A DNA stretch of 64,000 bases from Rhodoferax sp. (GCA_024235935.1 JACKLL010000002.1:263217-327216); one strand, 5' to 3'. Shown: positions 42,298-52,259, counted from the first letter of the stretch. Program-made: numbers and translations. The notes: generated by a model from the sequence alone, not told the origin.

Positions 42298-43248
42298 TTG
42301 GCGATTCTCAAACTGCAATACCCCTCGATTTTGCCTTCAAATCAGAACCCGCTCGGAGCGCTGCCTGCACGCTTTCGCCGCCAACGCGTGCTCATCGTCG
42401 GTTGCGGGGATGTCGGCATGCGTGTGGTGCGCCAGATGAGCCCCCGCGTGCAGGTCACGGCGATCACGTCCACCGGCACGCGGACACAGGCACTGCACGC
42501 CCTGGGCGTGCGGGTGCTGCGCGGCGACCTGGACCAGCCGCACAGCCTGCGCCGCATCGCCGGGCTGGCCCATCACGTCATCGATCTGGCGCCACCAGCG
42601 CCCGAGGGCTGGACCGATACCCGTACCCGCGCGCTGGTCACGGCGCTGCGACGGCGGGCACCGCCGCAGTCCCTCGTGTATGGCTCGACCAGCGGTGTCT
42701 ACGGCAACTGTGACGGTGCGCTGGTCGACGAGACCCGGGCGCTGCAGCCGGATACGGCCCGCGCGCGTCGTCGCGCCGATGCAGAAGGCAGCATCCGGTT
42801 CCTGGGGCGCAGTGCCGGCGTGGCGGTGAGCATCCTGCGTATCCCCGGCATCTATGCGCCGGACCGCGAAGGCGGCACGCCGCGCAAGCGCCTGCTGGCC
42901 GCAACGCCGGTGCTGCGCGCCGACGACGACGTGTACACCAACCACATCCATGCCGACGACCTGGCCCGCGCCTGCGTGGCGGCGCTGTGGCGCGCACGGC
43001 CGCAGCGCATCTACAACGTCAACGACGACACCTGCCTGAAGATGGGGGACTACTTCGACCTGGCGGCCGACCTGTACGGTCTGCCGCGCCCGCCGCGGCT
43101 GGCGCGGGCGGCGGCCGCCGCAGAGCTGCCACTGGGCATGCTCAGTTTCATGGGTGAATCGCGGCGCTTGGACAACCAGCGGCTCAAGCGCGAACTCAGG
43201 CTGGTGCTGCGCTATCCGACAGTCGAACAGGGGCTGCGCTTGCCATGA
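42298..43248 (+). CDS. NAD(P)-dependent epimerase/SDR-like protein (YeeZ type)
   Basis: This is an extended-SDR protein of up to 316 residues. The cofactor motif is VLIVGCGDVGMRVV, followed by LVYGSTSGVYGN and a Rossmann-type body; the usual YxxxK is not clear, as in YeeZ-like proteins. The start is uncertain. A TTG at 42298 opens the frame but has no ribosome site and leaves only 13 bases to the divergent gene; a GTG at 42388 directly before the cofactor motif would also work. The product may act on nucleotide sugars, but no substrate is visible. Confidence 0.78.
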   Translation: MAILKLQYPSILPSNQNPLGALPARFRRQRVLIVGCGDVGMRVVRQMSPRVQVTAITSTGTRTQALHALGVRVLRGDLDQPHSLRRIAGLAHHVIDLAPPAPEGWTDTRTRALVTALRRRAPPQSLVYGSTSGVYGNCDGALVDETRALQPDTARARRRADAEGSIRFLGRSAGVAVSILRIPGIYAPDREGGTPRKRLLAATPVLRADDDVYTNHIHADDLARACVAALWRARPQRIYNVNDDTCLKMGDYFDLAADLYGLPRPPRLARAAAAAELPLGMLSFMGESRRLDNQRLKRELRLVLRYPTVEQGLRLP

Positions 43249-43290
43249 CGCCAGCGGCCGATGGCGGCCGCGGCGCACGCGTCACAGGCA

Positions 43291-44346
43291 TCAGATGCCG
43301 GCGGGTTTGCGCAGGCTGCGCAGGCGATCGACCGCGCGCAGCCGGATGGCGCGGATGTCGGCACCTTGCAATACGGTCAGTGTGATTTCGGCCTCCGCCT
43401 CGGTGCGGTCCCACAGCTTCTTGTAAAGGCTCTCGAGCGAATCGACCTTGGCACCATCCACCGCCAGCACCAGGTCGCCAGGCTGCAGGCCGGCCTGCTG
43501 TGCGGGGCTGTTCTTGCTGACGCGCACGATCTGCACCCGGCCGGACTGCTCGGTCGAGGAGATGCCAAGCCAGGGTCGGTGGCTGCGAACCGTGGTGCCG
43601 GTGCTGCGCATCTCGTCGAGGATGGGCTTGAGCAGATCCACCGGCACGAACATGTTGCCGGGCAGCTTGCGCGCGTTGCCCATGGCATCGCCGACCAGCA
43701 GGCTGCCGATGCCGAGCAGCTCGCCCCGGCGGTTGAACAGCGGGGCGCCCGAATGGTTGGCGATCGGCGGGCTGGTGAAGGCAGCGGCGTCGATGTGGTA
43801 CTCCCAGTAGCCTGAAAACGGCCGCTTGTCGATCAGCTGCACCATGTTCAGTTCGCCGTCCGTGCCGTCGCCCTGGATGCCCGAAACGGCCATCAGCGGC
43901 TCGCCCGTGGCCTGGTCGGCCAGGCTGCCCAGGGTCACCGGTTCGATGCCCTGCAGCGGCAACACGGCGCGGACCAGGCCGAAGCCGGTCGCCTGGTCGT
44001 AGGCCACGGCCTGGGCCGGCAGCGTCTTGTTGTCGTGGGTGATGATCTGGATGTCCTGTGCCTCGAGCATCAGGTAGCCGATGGTCAGGATCAGCCCGCT
44101 CTTGTCGATCACCACGCCCGACCCGCTGCGTGTGCGTCCCAGCGTCTCGGCCGACGATGCGTCGTCGGCCACCGCGACACGCAGCCCGACAACGGCCGCG
44201 TTCGCCCGGTTCAGCTGATCGATCTGACGCTGGAGCGTGGGAGATTCGGCTGGCGTCGCGGCGACCGCCGACGCAAGGCCGAGTGCCAGGGCCATGCTGG
44301 CTGCCAGGCCAGGTACAAACCGCAGAAAACGGAACAGATGGCGCAT
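43291..44346 (-). CDS. Trypsin-like/PDZ protein with degenerate catalytic triad
   Basis: This is a 351-residue exported DegP/HtrA-like protein: signal peptide to about residue 30, chymotrypsin-like domain about 55-250, PDZ domain about 255-340 (NSPAQQAGLQPGDLVLAVDG). The triad is incomplete. Where the family has TNxHVV there is ILTIGYLML (His to Tyr), where Asp is expected there is DQATGFGLVRA (Asp to Gly), and only the Ser region is kept in modified form (NHSGAPLFN). Proteolysis is therefore unlikely; a chaperone or scaffold role is an inference. It follows gph on the same strand by 50 bases. Confidence 0.85.
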   Translation of the reverse strand: MRHLFRFLRFVPGLAASMALALGLASAVAATPAESPTLQRQIDQLNRANAAVVGLRVAVADDASSAETLGRTRSGSGVVIDKSGLILTIGYLMLEAQDIQIITHDNKTLPAQAVAYDQATGFGLVRAVLPLQGIEPVTLGSLADQATGEPLMAVSGIQGDGTDGELNMVQLIDKRPFSGYWEYHIDAAAFTSPPIANHSGAPLFNRRGELLGIGSLLVGDAMGNARKLPGNMFVPVDLLKPILDEMRSTGTTVRSHRPWLGISSTEQSGRVQIVRVSKNSPAQQAGLQPGDLVLAVDGAKVDSLESLYKKLWDRTEAEAEITLTVLQGADIRAIRLRAVDRLRSLRKPAGI

Positions 44347-44396
44347 GGTGAACCCCCAGGACGTGGATCAACGACCGACGGAAGAATGCGCCTGTT

Positions 44397-45146
44397 TCAA
44401 TACCGTGGCAAGTCCGGTGGGTATGCGCCGGTGACATGGCGCGCGATGGCGGGCAGTTCGTCGAACAACAGGTCCGGCAGGGCCGCGGCGATCGGCTCGC
44501 CGGCGTTGTAGCCATAGGTGACGGCCCAGGCCGCAACGCCGGAATTGCGCGCTGCCTGGACATCGACGCGGGAGTCGCCGACATGGGCCATCTGCGCGGC
44601 CCGGCAGCTGAACGCGTGGCGCACATGGTCGATCACGTCGGGATGGGGCTTCTTGTGGGCCAGCGTGTCGCCGCCGACCAGCAACTCGAAGAAGCCGTCG
44701 AGCGCCGTTGCACGCAGCACCTGCTCGGCAAACGCCCGTTCCTTGTTGGTGACGCAGGCCAGCCGCAGGCCGGCCTGGCGCAGCGCCTGAAGCGTCCTGG
44801 CGCAGCCCGGATAGGGTTGTGCCAGCGTCCCGGCGACCTGCGCGTAGTGGTGTTCGAAGCGCTGCAGCAGATGCGCCATGGCGCTGTCCGTCGCTGCGGC
44901 AAGGTCGACCGTCGATGCGCTGTCACCGGCGTGTGCTGCCGACGCGCCGTCGCCGGCGCGTGCCGCATCTGCCAGCAGGCTGTGCATCAGCACCCGCGCA
45001 CCGCCACCGATGCGCCGTGTGACCTGCGCCAGGGAAACCGGTGGCAAGCCCGCGTCGGCCAGTGTCTGGTTGGCCGCATAGGCGATTTCGCCGGCGGTGT
45101 CGACCAGCGTGCCGTCAAGATCGAAACTCAGCAGCGTATATGCCAT
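44397..45146 (-). CDS. gph: Phosphoglycolate phosphatase (HAD family)
   Basis: This is a 249-residue HAD-superfamily phosphatase that removes phosphate from 2-phosphoglycolate. Motif I is LLSFDLDGTLVDT at residues 4-16, motif II CVTNKE near 136, Lys in LAHKKPHPD near 165, and motif III MAHVGDSRVDVQAAR near 188. An insert of small residues with an AGDxAS repeat (about residues 65-85) separates two cap helices and is not common in the family. The start at 45146 (MAYTLLSF) is the family N-terminus. It lies upstream of the protease-like gene and near tRNA-Leu. Confidence 0.88.
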   Translation of the reverse strand: MAYTLLSFDLDGTLVDTAGEIAYAANQTLADAGLPPVSLAQVTRRIGGGARVLMHSLLADAARAGDGASAAHAGDSASTVDLAAATDSAMAHLLQRFEHHYAQVAGTLAQPYPGCARTLQALRQAGLRLACVTNKERAFAEQVLRATALDGFFELLVGGDTLAHKKPHPDVIDHVRHAFSCRAAQMAHVGDSRVDVQAARNSGVAAWAVTYGYNAGEPIAAALPDLLFDELPAIARHVTGAYPPDLPRY

Positions 45147-45306
45147 GACCGTTGTGTTGGGTGCCGGCTGGGCGCGCATGCCCCGAACCGCGTACGCGCA
45201 GCGCAGGGAGGAATCGCGTGGGAGATGCCGTGCAAGGCTTGGCAGAAAGCGCGGGACGGCGTGTCTGTGTGCCCCACCACGCTGTGTGTGCATCCCACTC
45301 AAGAGA

Positions 45307-45393
45307 TGGTGCCGGAGGCCGGAATCGAACCGGCACGGGTTTTACCCCGCGGGATTTTGAGTCCCGTGCGTCTACCAATTTCACCACTCCGGC
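45307..45393 (-). tRNA. tRNA-Leu (anticodon CAA)
   Basis: On the minus strand a full cloverleaf can be drawn. The acceptor stem is GCCGGAG/CTCCGGC with an encoded CCA end, the D region GTGGTGAAATTGGTAGACGC, the anticodon stem CGGGA/TCCCG around loop CTCAAAA (anticodon CAA), a long variable arm of the class II type, and the T arm GGTTCGATTCC. The long variable arm fits Leu. Confidence 0.95.
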
Positions 45394-45436
45394 ATTGGAG
45401 TCTGAACAAGGGCGAAATTATGGCACAGTGCAGGGC

Positions 45437-46339
45437 ATGAAATATCCCACGATCGAAGATGCCATCGGCAAGACGCCGATGGTTGCATTGCAGCGTATCG
45501 GCGCCGCAGACAACGAAGCACGCGGCAACGTGGTGCTGGGCAAGCTGGAGGGCAACAACCCGGCCGGATCGGTCAAGGACCGGCCGGCGATGTCGATGAT
45601 CCAGCGCGCACAGGAGCGTGGCGACATCAAGCCAGGCGACACGCTGATCGAGGCCACCTCGGGCAATACCGGCATCGCACTGGCGATGGCGGCGGCGATC
45701 AAGGGCTACCACATGGTGCTTATCATGCCCGAGGACCTGTCCATCGAGCGCGTGCAGACCATGAAGGCCTACGGCGCCGAACTGATCCTGACGCCCAAGA
45801 GCGGCGGCATGGAATATGCCCGCGACCTGGCCGAGCAGATGGAGCGCTCCGGCAAGGGGCGGGTGCTCGACCAGTTCGCCAATCAGGACAATCCGCGCAT
45901 CCACTACGAGACCACCGGCCCGGAGATCTGGGCCGACACCCAGGGCCAGGTCACGCATTTCGTCAGCGCGATGGGGACCACCGGCACCATCAGCGGCGTC
46001 TCGCGTTACCTGCGCGAGATGAACCCGGACGTCAAGATCATCGGGGCCCAGCCGTCGGAGGGCTCGCGCATTCCCGGCATCCGCAAATGGCCGCAGGAAT
46101 ACATGCCCAAGATCTATGACCCGAAATCGGTCGACGAGTTGATCTACGTGAGCCAGTCCGACGCCGAAGAGATGTGCCGGCGCATGGCGCGCGAAGAGGG
46201 CATCTTCGCCGGTATTTCCGCCGCCGGTGCCTGCTGGGTGGCACAGCAGATCGCACAGCGCGAGAAGAACGCCACCATCGTCTTCATCGTCTGCGACCGG
46301 GGCGACCGGTATCTGTCGACCGGCGTGTTCCCGGCCTGA
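45437..46339 (+). CDS. cysM: Cysteine synthase B (O-acetylserine sulfhydrylase)
   Basis: This is a 300-residue PLP enzyme that makes cysteine from O-acetylserine and sulfide or thiosulfate. The PLP-lysine is in NNPAGSVKDRPAMSM near residue 44, the phosphate loop EATSGNTGIALAMA near 70, and GTTGTISGVSRYL near 177. The sequence is closer to CysM than CysK. Start is the ATG at 45437; there is only a weak ribosome site. It overlaps the next gene by one base (TGATG). Confidence 0.94.
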   Translation: MKYPTIEDAIGKTPMVALQRIGAADNEARGNVVLGKLEGNNPAGSVKDRPAMSMIQRAQERGDIKPGDTLIEATSGNTGIALAMAAAIKGYHMVLIMPEDLSIERVQTMKAYGAELILTPKSGGMEYARDLAEQMERSGKGRVLDQFANQDNPRIHYETTGPEIWADTQGQVTHFVSAMGTTGTISGVSRYLREMNPDVKIIGAQPSEGSRIPGIRKWPQEYMPKIYDPKSVDELIYVSQSDAEEMCRRMAREEGIFAGISAAGACWVAQQIAQREKNATIVFIVCDRGDRYLSTGVFPA

Positions 46340-46875
46340 TGCCGATGGCCGGCGACGCCTTCAAGTTCTGTCCGCAGTGCGCCCATCCGCTGGCGTACAT
46401 CGGCCAATTGGAAGATGGCGGCCACAAGGAGCGGCTGCGCTGCGTCGCCTGCGGCTTCACGCACTGGAACAACCCGGTGCCGGTGCTGGCTGCAGTCATC
46501 GAGTACGAGGGGCGGATCCTGCTGGCACGCAACGCGGCCTGGACCGCCAAGGCCTATGCACTGATCACCGGCTTCATGGAGGCCGGCGAGACGCCGCAGC
46601 AGGGCATCGCGCGCGAGATCAAGGAGGAGACCGACCTGCAGGCCGACGCACTCGCGCTGATCGGCGTCTACGACTTCCAGCGCATGAACCAGGTCATCAT
46701 CGCCTACCACGCGCTGTGCAGCGGTACCGTGACGCTGTCACCGGAGCTGGTGGACTACAAGCTGTTCCGGCATGAGGACGTGCTGTGCTGGCCGGCCGGC
46801 ACCGGGTATGCGCTGGCCGACTGGTTGACGTCGCGCGGCTTCGAGCCGCGCTTTGCCGACTGGGGCAAGCGCTGA
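46339..46875 (+). CDS. Nudix hydrolase with N-terminal zinc ribbon (NudC-like)
   Basis: This is a 178-residue enzyme. A CPQC...CVAC zinc ribbon lies at residues 11-38, then a Nudix box GFMEAGETPQQGIAREIKEE near 80-100 with all catalytic Glu residues kept. This resembles the C-terminal half of NudC (NADH pyrophosphatase and RNA decapping), but the N-terminal domain is missing and the substrate is not certain. Its ATG overlaps the cysM stop (TGATG), so translation is coupled. Confidence 0.87.
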   Translation: MPMAGDAFKFCPQCAHPLAYIGQLEDGGHKERLRCVACGFTHWNNPVPVLAAVIEYEGRILLARNAAWTAKAYALITGFMEAGETPQQGIAREIKEETDLQADALALIGVYDFQRMNQVIIAYHALCSGTVTLSPELVDYKLFRHEDVLCWPAGTGYALADWLTSRGFEPRFADWGKR

Positions 46876-46920
46876 AGGCAAAGACCCATAGAATCCGAGT
46901 GAAACCGTCCTGGAGACACG

Positions 46921-47151
46921 ATGCAAACAGCTGATATTGAAGTCGATGCGCGCGGCCTGAACTGCCCGCTGCCCATTCTCAAGGCCAAGAAGGCGCTCAG
47001 TGGCCTGGAAAGTGGCCAGACCGTGCGTGTCATCTCGACCGACGCTGGTTCGGTGCGCGACTTCCAGGCCTTTGCGCGGCAAACCGGCAATGAGCTGATC
47101 GAACAGCAGACCGAAGGCGCCGAGTTCATCCATCTGATGCGCCGGCGCTGA
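46921..47151 (+). CDS. tusA: Sulfurtransferase TusA
   Basis: This is a 76-residue protein of the TusA/SirA family that carries persulfide sulfur for tRNA thiolation and cofactor synthesis. The active Cys is in RGLNCPLPILKAKKAL near residue 17, the CPxP motif. It lies 45 bases after the Nudix gene and two genes after cysM, a sulfur-related setting. A GC-rich inverted repeat (GCGTGG/CCACGC, near 47163-47186) separates it from the convergent valS. Confidence 0.93.
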   Translation: MQTADIEVDARGLNCPLPILKAKKALSGLESGQTVRVISTDAGSVRDFQAFARQTGNELIEQQTEGAEFIHLMRRR

Positions 47152-47197
47152 GCGCCCCCGGGCGTGGCGTGCGCCTGCGCCCCACGCTCTGTTGCGG

Positions 47198-50164
47198 TCA
47201 GCCCAACCGTGCCAGTTGCTCGCGCAGCTTGGCCAGCGTACCTTCGAAATCGCTGACCCGCTGGCGTTCCTGTGCGATCACTGCCGCAGGCGCCTTGGCC
47301 ACGAAAGCCTCGTTCGACAGCTTGCCCATGGCCCGGGCAATTTCTCCCTCGATGCGTGTGGCTTCCTTGCCCAGGCGGGCCTTCTCGGCCTCGACGTCGA
47401 CCTCCATGTACAGACAGACGCGCGCGGCACCGACCACGGCCACCGGCGCAGCCTGCGCGGCGGCGGCCCAGTCAGCCTCGCTCTCGAACACACGGACTTC
47501 GCTGAGCTTGGCCAGTGCCTGCAGCACGGGTGCCGACGTGCGCTGGAACGCGGCTTCTGCGGCATCTGTTGCCAGCACGAACAGCGGCAGCCGGGTGGCG
47601 GGGGAGACGCCCATCTCGCCCCGTAGATTGCGGCAGGCGTCCACCAGCAGCTTGAGCCGGGCCACGTGCGCGATCGCTGCGGTGTCGATACGCTCCGGCT
47701 GGCTGACCGGGTAGGGGGCAATACTGATCGAATCGCCGCCGCGGCCGGCCACCGGCGCGACCTGCTGCCACAGGCCTTCGGTGATGAACGGGATCACCGG
47801 ATGCGCCAGCCGCAGAATGGTTTCCAGCGTGCGGATCAGCGTGCGGCGGGTGGCGCGTTGCTGCGCCGGGTTGCCGGTGTTGATCTGGACCTTGGCGATC
47901 TCCAGGTACCAGTCGCAGAACTCGTCCCAGACGAACTGGTAGATGCTGTTGGCGACGTTGTCGAGCCGGTATTCCTCGAAGCCGCGGGTCACGTCGGCCT
48001 CGACCTGCTGCAGCACCGAGGTGATCCAGCGGTCCGCCTGGCTGAATTCCAGGTACGCAGCGGCTTCACCGCCGACGGCGCATTCGGCCGCCGTGTGCTC
48101 CTTGAGGCCGCAGTCCTGGCCCTCGCAGTTCATCAGCACGAAGCGGGTGGCGTTCCACAGCTTGTTGCAGAAATTGCGGTAGCCCTCACAGCGTTTGGTG
48201 TCGAAATTGATGTTGCGGCCCAGCGTGGCCAGTGCGGCAAAGGTGAATCTTAAGGCGTCGGCGCCAAAGGCGGGAATGCCGCTGGGGAACTCCTTCTGCG
48301 TGTTCTTGCGCACGGCCGGCGCGGTCTCGGGCCGGCGCAGGCCTTCCGAGCGCTTGGCCAGCAGCGGCTCCAGCGTGATGCCGTCGATCAGGTCCACCGG
48401 GTCGAGCACATTGCCTTCGGACTTGCTCATCTTCTGGCCGTGGGCGTCGCGCACCAGGCCGTGGATGTAGACGTCGCGGAATGGCACCCGGCCGGTGAAG
48501 TGGGTCGTCATCATGATCATCCGGGCGACCCAGAAGAAGATGATGTCGTAGCCGGTGATCAGCACGCTGGACGGCAGGTACAGGTCGTAGTCGGATTTTT
48601 CCGTGGCGCCGGATGCTGGCTGGGCTTCCACAGCCTGCGGCCATCCCATGGTCGAGAACGGCACCAGCGCGGAGGAATACCAGGTGTCGAGCACGTCCTC
48701 GTCGCGTTTGAGCGCCCCCGTGTAGCCGGCCTTGTCGGCCGCTGCGCGGGCTCCTGCCTCGTCGCGGGCCACGAACAGCTCTCCGCTGTCGCCGTACCAG
48801 GCCGGGATCTGGTGGCCCCACCACAGCTGGCGGCTGATGCACCAGTCCTGGATGTTGTTCATCCACTGGTTATAGGTGTTGACCCAGTTCTCCGGCACGA
48901 AGCGCACGGCGCCGCTTTCGACCGCTTCGATCGCCTTCTGGGCGATCGATTTGCCGGTCGGGTCCTGCGGGCTGACCTTGGACATGGCGACGAACCACTG
49001 GTCGGTCAGCATCGGCTCGATGACCTGGCCGGTGCGTGCGCAGCGCGGCACCATCAGCCGGTGCTTCTTGACCTCGACCAGCACGCCCAGGGCCTCCAGG
49101 TCGGCCACCACCTTCTTGCGCGCCACGAAGCGATCCAGCCCGCGGTAGGGCTCGGGCGCCTCGTCGTTCAGCGTGGCGTCCAGCGTGAGCACGCCGATCA
49201 TCGGCAGTTTGTGGCGCTGGCCCACTGCGTAGTCGTTGACGTCATGCGCCGGCGTCACCTTGACGACGCCGGTACCGAAGGCCGGGTCGACGTAATCGTC
49301 GGCAATCACGGCGATGGTCCGGTCGCACAGCGGCAGCTGCACCTGCTTGCCCACCAGGTGCTTGTAGCGTTCGTCCTCGGGATGCACCATCACTGCCACG
49401 TCGCCCAGCATGGTCTCGGGCCGGGTGGTGGCCACGACCAGGCCGTCCTGCATCTGACCGTCCACCAGCTGCGGGCCGTCGGCGAACGGGTAGCGGATGT
49501 GCCACAGCGATCCGTCTTCCTCTTCGCTTTCGACCTCCAGGTCGCTGACGGCCGTCTTGAGCACCGGATCCCAGTTGACCAGACGCTTGCCGCGGTAGAT
49601 CAGGCCTTGCTCATACAGCCGCACGAAGGTTTCGGTGACCACGTTCGACAGCTTGTCGTCGAGCGTGAAATATTCGCGGCTCCAGTCCACACTGTCGCCC
49701 ATGCGGCGCATTTGCGTGGTGATGGTGTTGCCGGACTTCTGCTTCCACTCCCAGACCCGGGCGACGAAGTTCTTGCGCGCCTCGGCCGGGGTGGGGCCCA
49801 TGTCGTGGCGGCTGACGCCCTGGTCGCGCAGCTGGCGCTCGACGACGATCTGCGTGGCGATGCCGGCGTGGTCGGTGCCGGGCACCCAGACCGTGTTCAT
49901 GCCGCGCATGCGGTGGTAGCGCGTCAGCGAGTCCATGATGGTCTGGTTGAACGCGTGGCCCATGTGCAGCGTGCCGGTCACATTGGGCGGTGGCAGCTGG
50001 ATCGCGAACGCGCCGGCTTCCGGGGCGGGTTTGCCGGTACCGCGGTAACCGGCGGTGGCATACCCGCGGCGCTCCCACTCCGGGCCCCAGAAGGCCTCCA
50101 GTGCGGCGGGTTCAAACGATTTGGACAGGCTATCGAGCCCGGGCTGCTTCAGTGCGTCGGTCAT
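47198..50164 (-). CDS. valS: Valyl-tRNA synthetase
   Basis: This is a 988-residue class I synthetase that charges tRNA-Val. The HIGH signature is in PPPNVTGTLHMGHAF near residue 62, the KMSKS motif in QKMSKSEGNVLDP near 555, the editing domain lies between, and an anticodon-binding domain and C-terminal coiled coil (EAEKARLGKEATRIEGEIARA, then VSDFEGTLAKLREQLARLG) close the protein. Start is MTDALKQPG at 50164, chosen because upstream codons have no family match. Frame is intact throughout, unlike the genes just to the right. Confidence 0.95.
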   Translation of the reverse strand: MTDALKQPGLDSLSKSFEPAALEAFWGPEWERRGYATAGYRGTGKPAPEAGAFAIQLPPPNVTGTLHMGHAFNQTIMDSLTRYHRMRGMNTVWVPGTDHAGIATQIVVERQLRDQGVSRHDMGPTPAEARKNFVARVWEWKQKSGNTITTQMRRMGDSVDWSREYFTLDDKLSNVVTETFVRLYEQGLIYRGKRLVNWDPVLKTAVSDLEVESEEEDGSLWHIRYPFADGPQLVDGQMQDGLVVATTRPETMLGDVAVMVHPEDERYKHLVGKQVQLPLCDRTIAVIADDYVDPAFGTGVVKVTPAHDVNDYAVGQRHKLPMIGVLTLDATLNDEAPEPYRGLDRFVARKKVVADLEALGVLVEVKKHRLMVPRCARTGQVIEPMLTDQWFVAMSKVSPQDPTGKSIAQKAIEAVESGAVRFVPENWVNTYNQWMNNIQDWCISRQLWWGHQIPAWYGDSGELFVARDEAGARAAADKAGYTGALKRDEDVLDTWYSSALVPFSTMGWPQAVEAQPASGATEKSDYDLYLPSSVLITGYDIIFFWVARMIMMTTHFTGRVPFRDVYIHGLVRDAHGQKMSKSEGNVLDPVDLIDGITLEPLLAKRSEGLRRPETAPAVRKNTQKEFPSGIPAFGADALRFTFAALATLGRNINFDTKRCEGYRNFCNKLWNATRFVLMNCEGQDCGLKEHTAAECAVGGEAAAYLEFSQADRWITSVLQQVEADVTRGFEEYRLDNVANSIYQFVWDEFCDWYLEIAKVQINTGNPAQQRATRRTLIRTLETILRLAHPVIPFITEGLWQQVAPVAGRGGDSISIAPYPVSQPERIDTAAIAHVARLKLLVDACRNLRGEMGVSPATRLPLFVLATDAAEAAFQRTSAPVLQALAKLSEVRVFESEADWAAAAQAAPVAVVGAARVCLYMEVDVEAEKARLGKEATRIEGEIARAMGKLSNEAFVAKAPAAVIAQERQRVSDFEGTLAKLREQLARLG

Positions 50165-50332
50165 GGTGTGGTGCGTTGGTCGTGCAAGGCCGTGGGGGCC
50201 AGCCTTGCCGGTAGACAGCGGCGCCATGCCTGGGGTCATGCAACCGCCCGTGGCGAGGTACCGCACCCGGACGGTGGTCCGGGACGGGTCGATTTTAGGG
50301 GACGTGGCGGGGCCGCGCCGCGCGCCGCGGGT

Positions 50333-50530
50333 TCAGGTCGCGGTTGACTCGGCCGGGCGCGCTGCAGCCAGGCATTCCTGCAGTACGCGCATCGCCGACC
50401 TGGTTGGCCAGCAGCAGGATCAGCCGCGCATTGAGCAGTTCGGACTGCTCCGGACTGAGCCCTGGTGGGCATCGAGCAGTTGTTCGTAGAAGCCGTCGGC
50501 GTCCTGCAGGTGGAGTTGGGTTTTCATCAT
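50333..50530 (-). pseudogene. DUF2783-like small protein, two frame breaks
   Basis: From the ATG pair at 50530 the frame reads MMKTQLHLQDADGFYEQLLD. A break in GGCTCAG (one base short) moves the rest to another frame, LSPEQSELLNARLILLLANQ, and a second shift near 50383 leads to VLQECLAAARPAESTAT and a stop at 50333. The three parts together match a DUF2783 protein of about 65 residues. Such proteins are usually encoded beside FAD monooxygenase and VOC genes, as here. The gene overlaps the FAD gene end (ATGATGA). Confidence 0.7.
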
Positions 50531-52259
50531 GCGGTGCTTGCTCGCGGGAGGATCAGGCCAGTGCCAATGCAGTTCGATGGCGCGCACCAGCGCGCTGTCG
50601 ACCGCTTCGCCGGTGGCGGCCAGGTAGGCGTCAGGACGCACCAGCGCCCAGGCATGCCGAAGACATGGCAGCGCCCCTGCAGATGGCCCAGCGGGTCGCG
50701 CACGGTCTCAGGGCCTGGGGGCGGTTGTCCGCGCCCAGCACCTGGACGCAGCGCACCGGTGCATGCCAGGTCAGTTTGCGAGGCGCTCCCGGGCCTGGGC
50801 GGACTGGTCGCCGAAGACCAGCAGCAACAGGTGGCCGTTGGCCCACTGGATCAGGTCGTTGACGCAGCCCTGGCTGCCGTCTTCCCAGCGAAAGAACACG
50901 TTCTGCACCGACAGGCCACCGAGGCGTCGCACACATCGGACTGGCTGGGGTTGGCCACGGCCATGCGCCCGGTGTTGACGAGCTGGCGCGCAAACGGGTA
51001 CTGGCGCGCGAGGCTGATCACGGCGGTGCGGAATACCCGCTCCATGCCGTCCGCCGGGCGCAGAAGCGCGCCGTCCGGTTGGTGACCTGCACGTTCTGCC
51101 GTGCCGCCTCCAGCCGTTCCTGGTTGTAGCTCTCCAGCAGCGCCGGCGGCGCGGCCGCAGCACGGCGGCCAGCTTCCAGGCCAGGTTGTCGGCGTCGGCC
51201 ACGCCGGTATTGCCGCCACGGGCGCCGAACGGACTGACGATCTTGGCGGTGTCGCCCATGAAGTACACGCTGCCGATGCGCAGCGTCTCCAGGCACTGGC
51301 TGCGGTAGGCATAAGGCCCGACCCAGACGATCTCGCAGGCGATGTCGGGACCGAACTGGCGGCGCAGCCGCTTGCGCACTCGGCCTCGCTGCTGACGACC
51401 GCGGGATCCGCGTCGGGCTCCATCTGGTAGTCGATGCGCCAGACGTCATCGGCCATCAGGTGTTGCCACACGGCACGGTTGTCGTTGAAGGGCGCTTCGA
51501 TCCAGGTATGGCGCTCGGTCGGCGGCAGGTTGGAGAAGCGCACGTCGGCAATGCACCAGCGGTCATCGCCACGGCGCGACTGCCGGGGCGCCTGGCACCA
51601 GTCGTGGAAAGGCGTGTGCGAGCCGCTGGCGTCGATCACGTGCTCGGCATCCAGCTGGTAGCGGCCCTCGGGCGTGTCCACCGTCAGGCGGGCATGGCCG
51701 TCGCGTTGTTCGAAGCCTGTGACCCGCGAGCCCCAGCGCAGGTCGACATGGCCCAGTTCGTAGATGCGTTCGACCAGAAAACCCTCGATGTAGAACTGCT
51801 GGATGTTGATGAACGGCGGCTGGGCGGAGAGCTGGAAGCTGCTTTGCTGGCGCAGGTCGAAGGCATAGACCTCGTCCTTGCCGGCAAAGGTGCGGCCCAC
51901 GCTCCACTGGATGCCCTTGGCCGCGATCCGCTCGTAGATGCCCAGGCGCTGGAAGATTTCGAGCGACTTCTGCGTGTAGCAGATGCCGCGCGACGAGGCG
52001 CCCTTGACGCCGACCGAGTGGTCTTCGTCCAGCACCACGGCGGCAATGCCCTGGCGCGCCAGCGCGCAGGCCAGCGTCAGGCCGGTGATACCGGCGCCGA
52101 CGATGACGATCGGATGGCGAAGCACCGCGCCGCTGGTCAGCTCCGGGGTGCCACGAAGGTAGTGGGGCAGGTCGTAGCCGCCCTTCGAGAACTCATACCC
52201 GTTGGTGAAGGCCGTGGCCTGGTAGGTTGGTGCGCGGCGTCCGGGGCACGGGTCTGCAT
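50527..52259 (-). pseudogene. FAD-dependent aromatic monooxygenase (MhpA-like), several frame breaks
   Basis: Pieces in different frames give one flavoprotein hydroxylase of about 577 residues. It begins MQTRAPDAA at 52259, shifts one base near 52230, and continues TYQATAFTNGYEFSKGGYDL with the FAD fold IVIVGAGITGLTLACALARQ. In the next frames come the second FAD motif VYFMGDTAKIVSPFGARGG, then LLESYNQERLEAARQNVQVT and GGLSVQNVFFRWEDGSQG, and finally ALVRPDAYLAATGEAVDSAL. At least five indels are needed. The family hydroxylates phenolic acids. Residues are otherwise conserved, so error in the sequence is as likely as decay. Confidence 0.75.
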
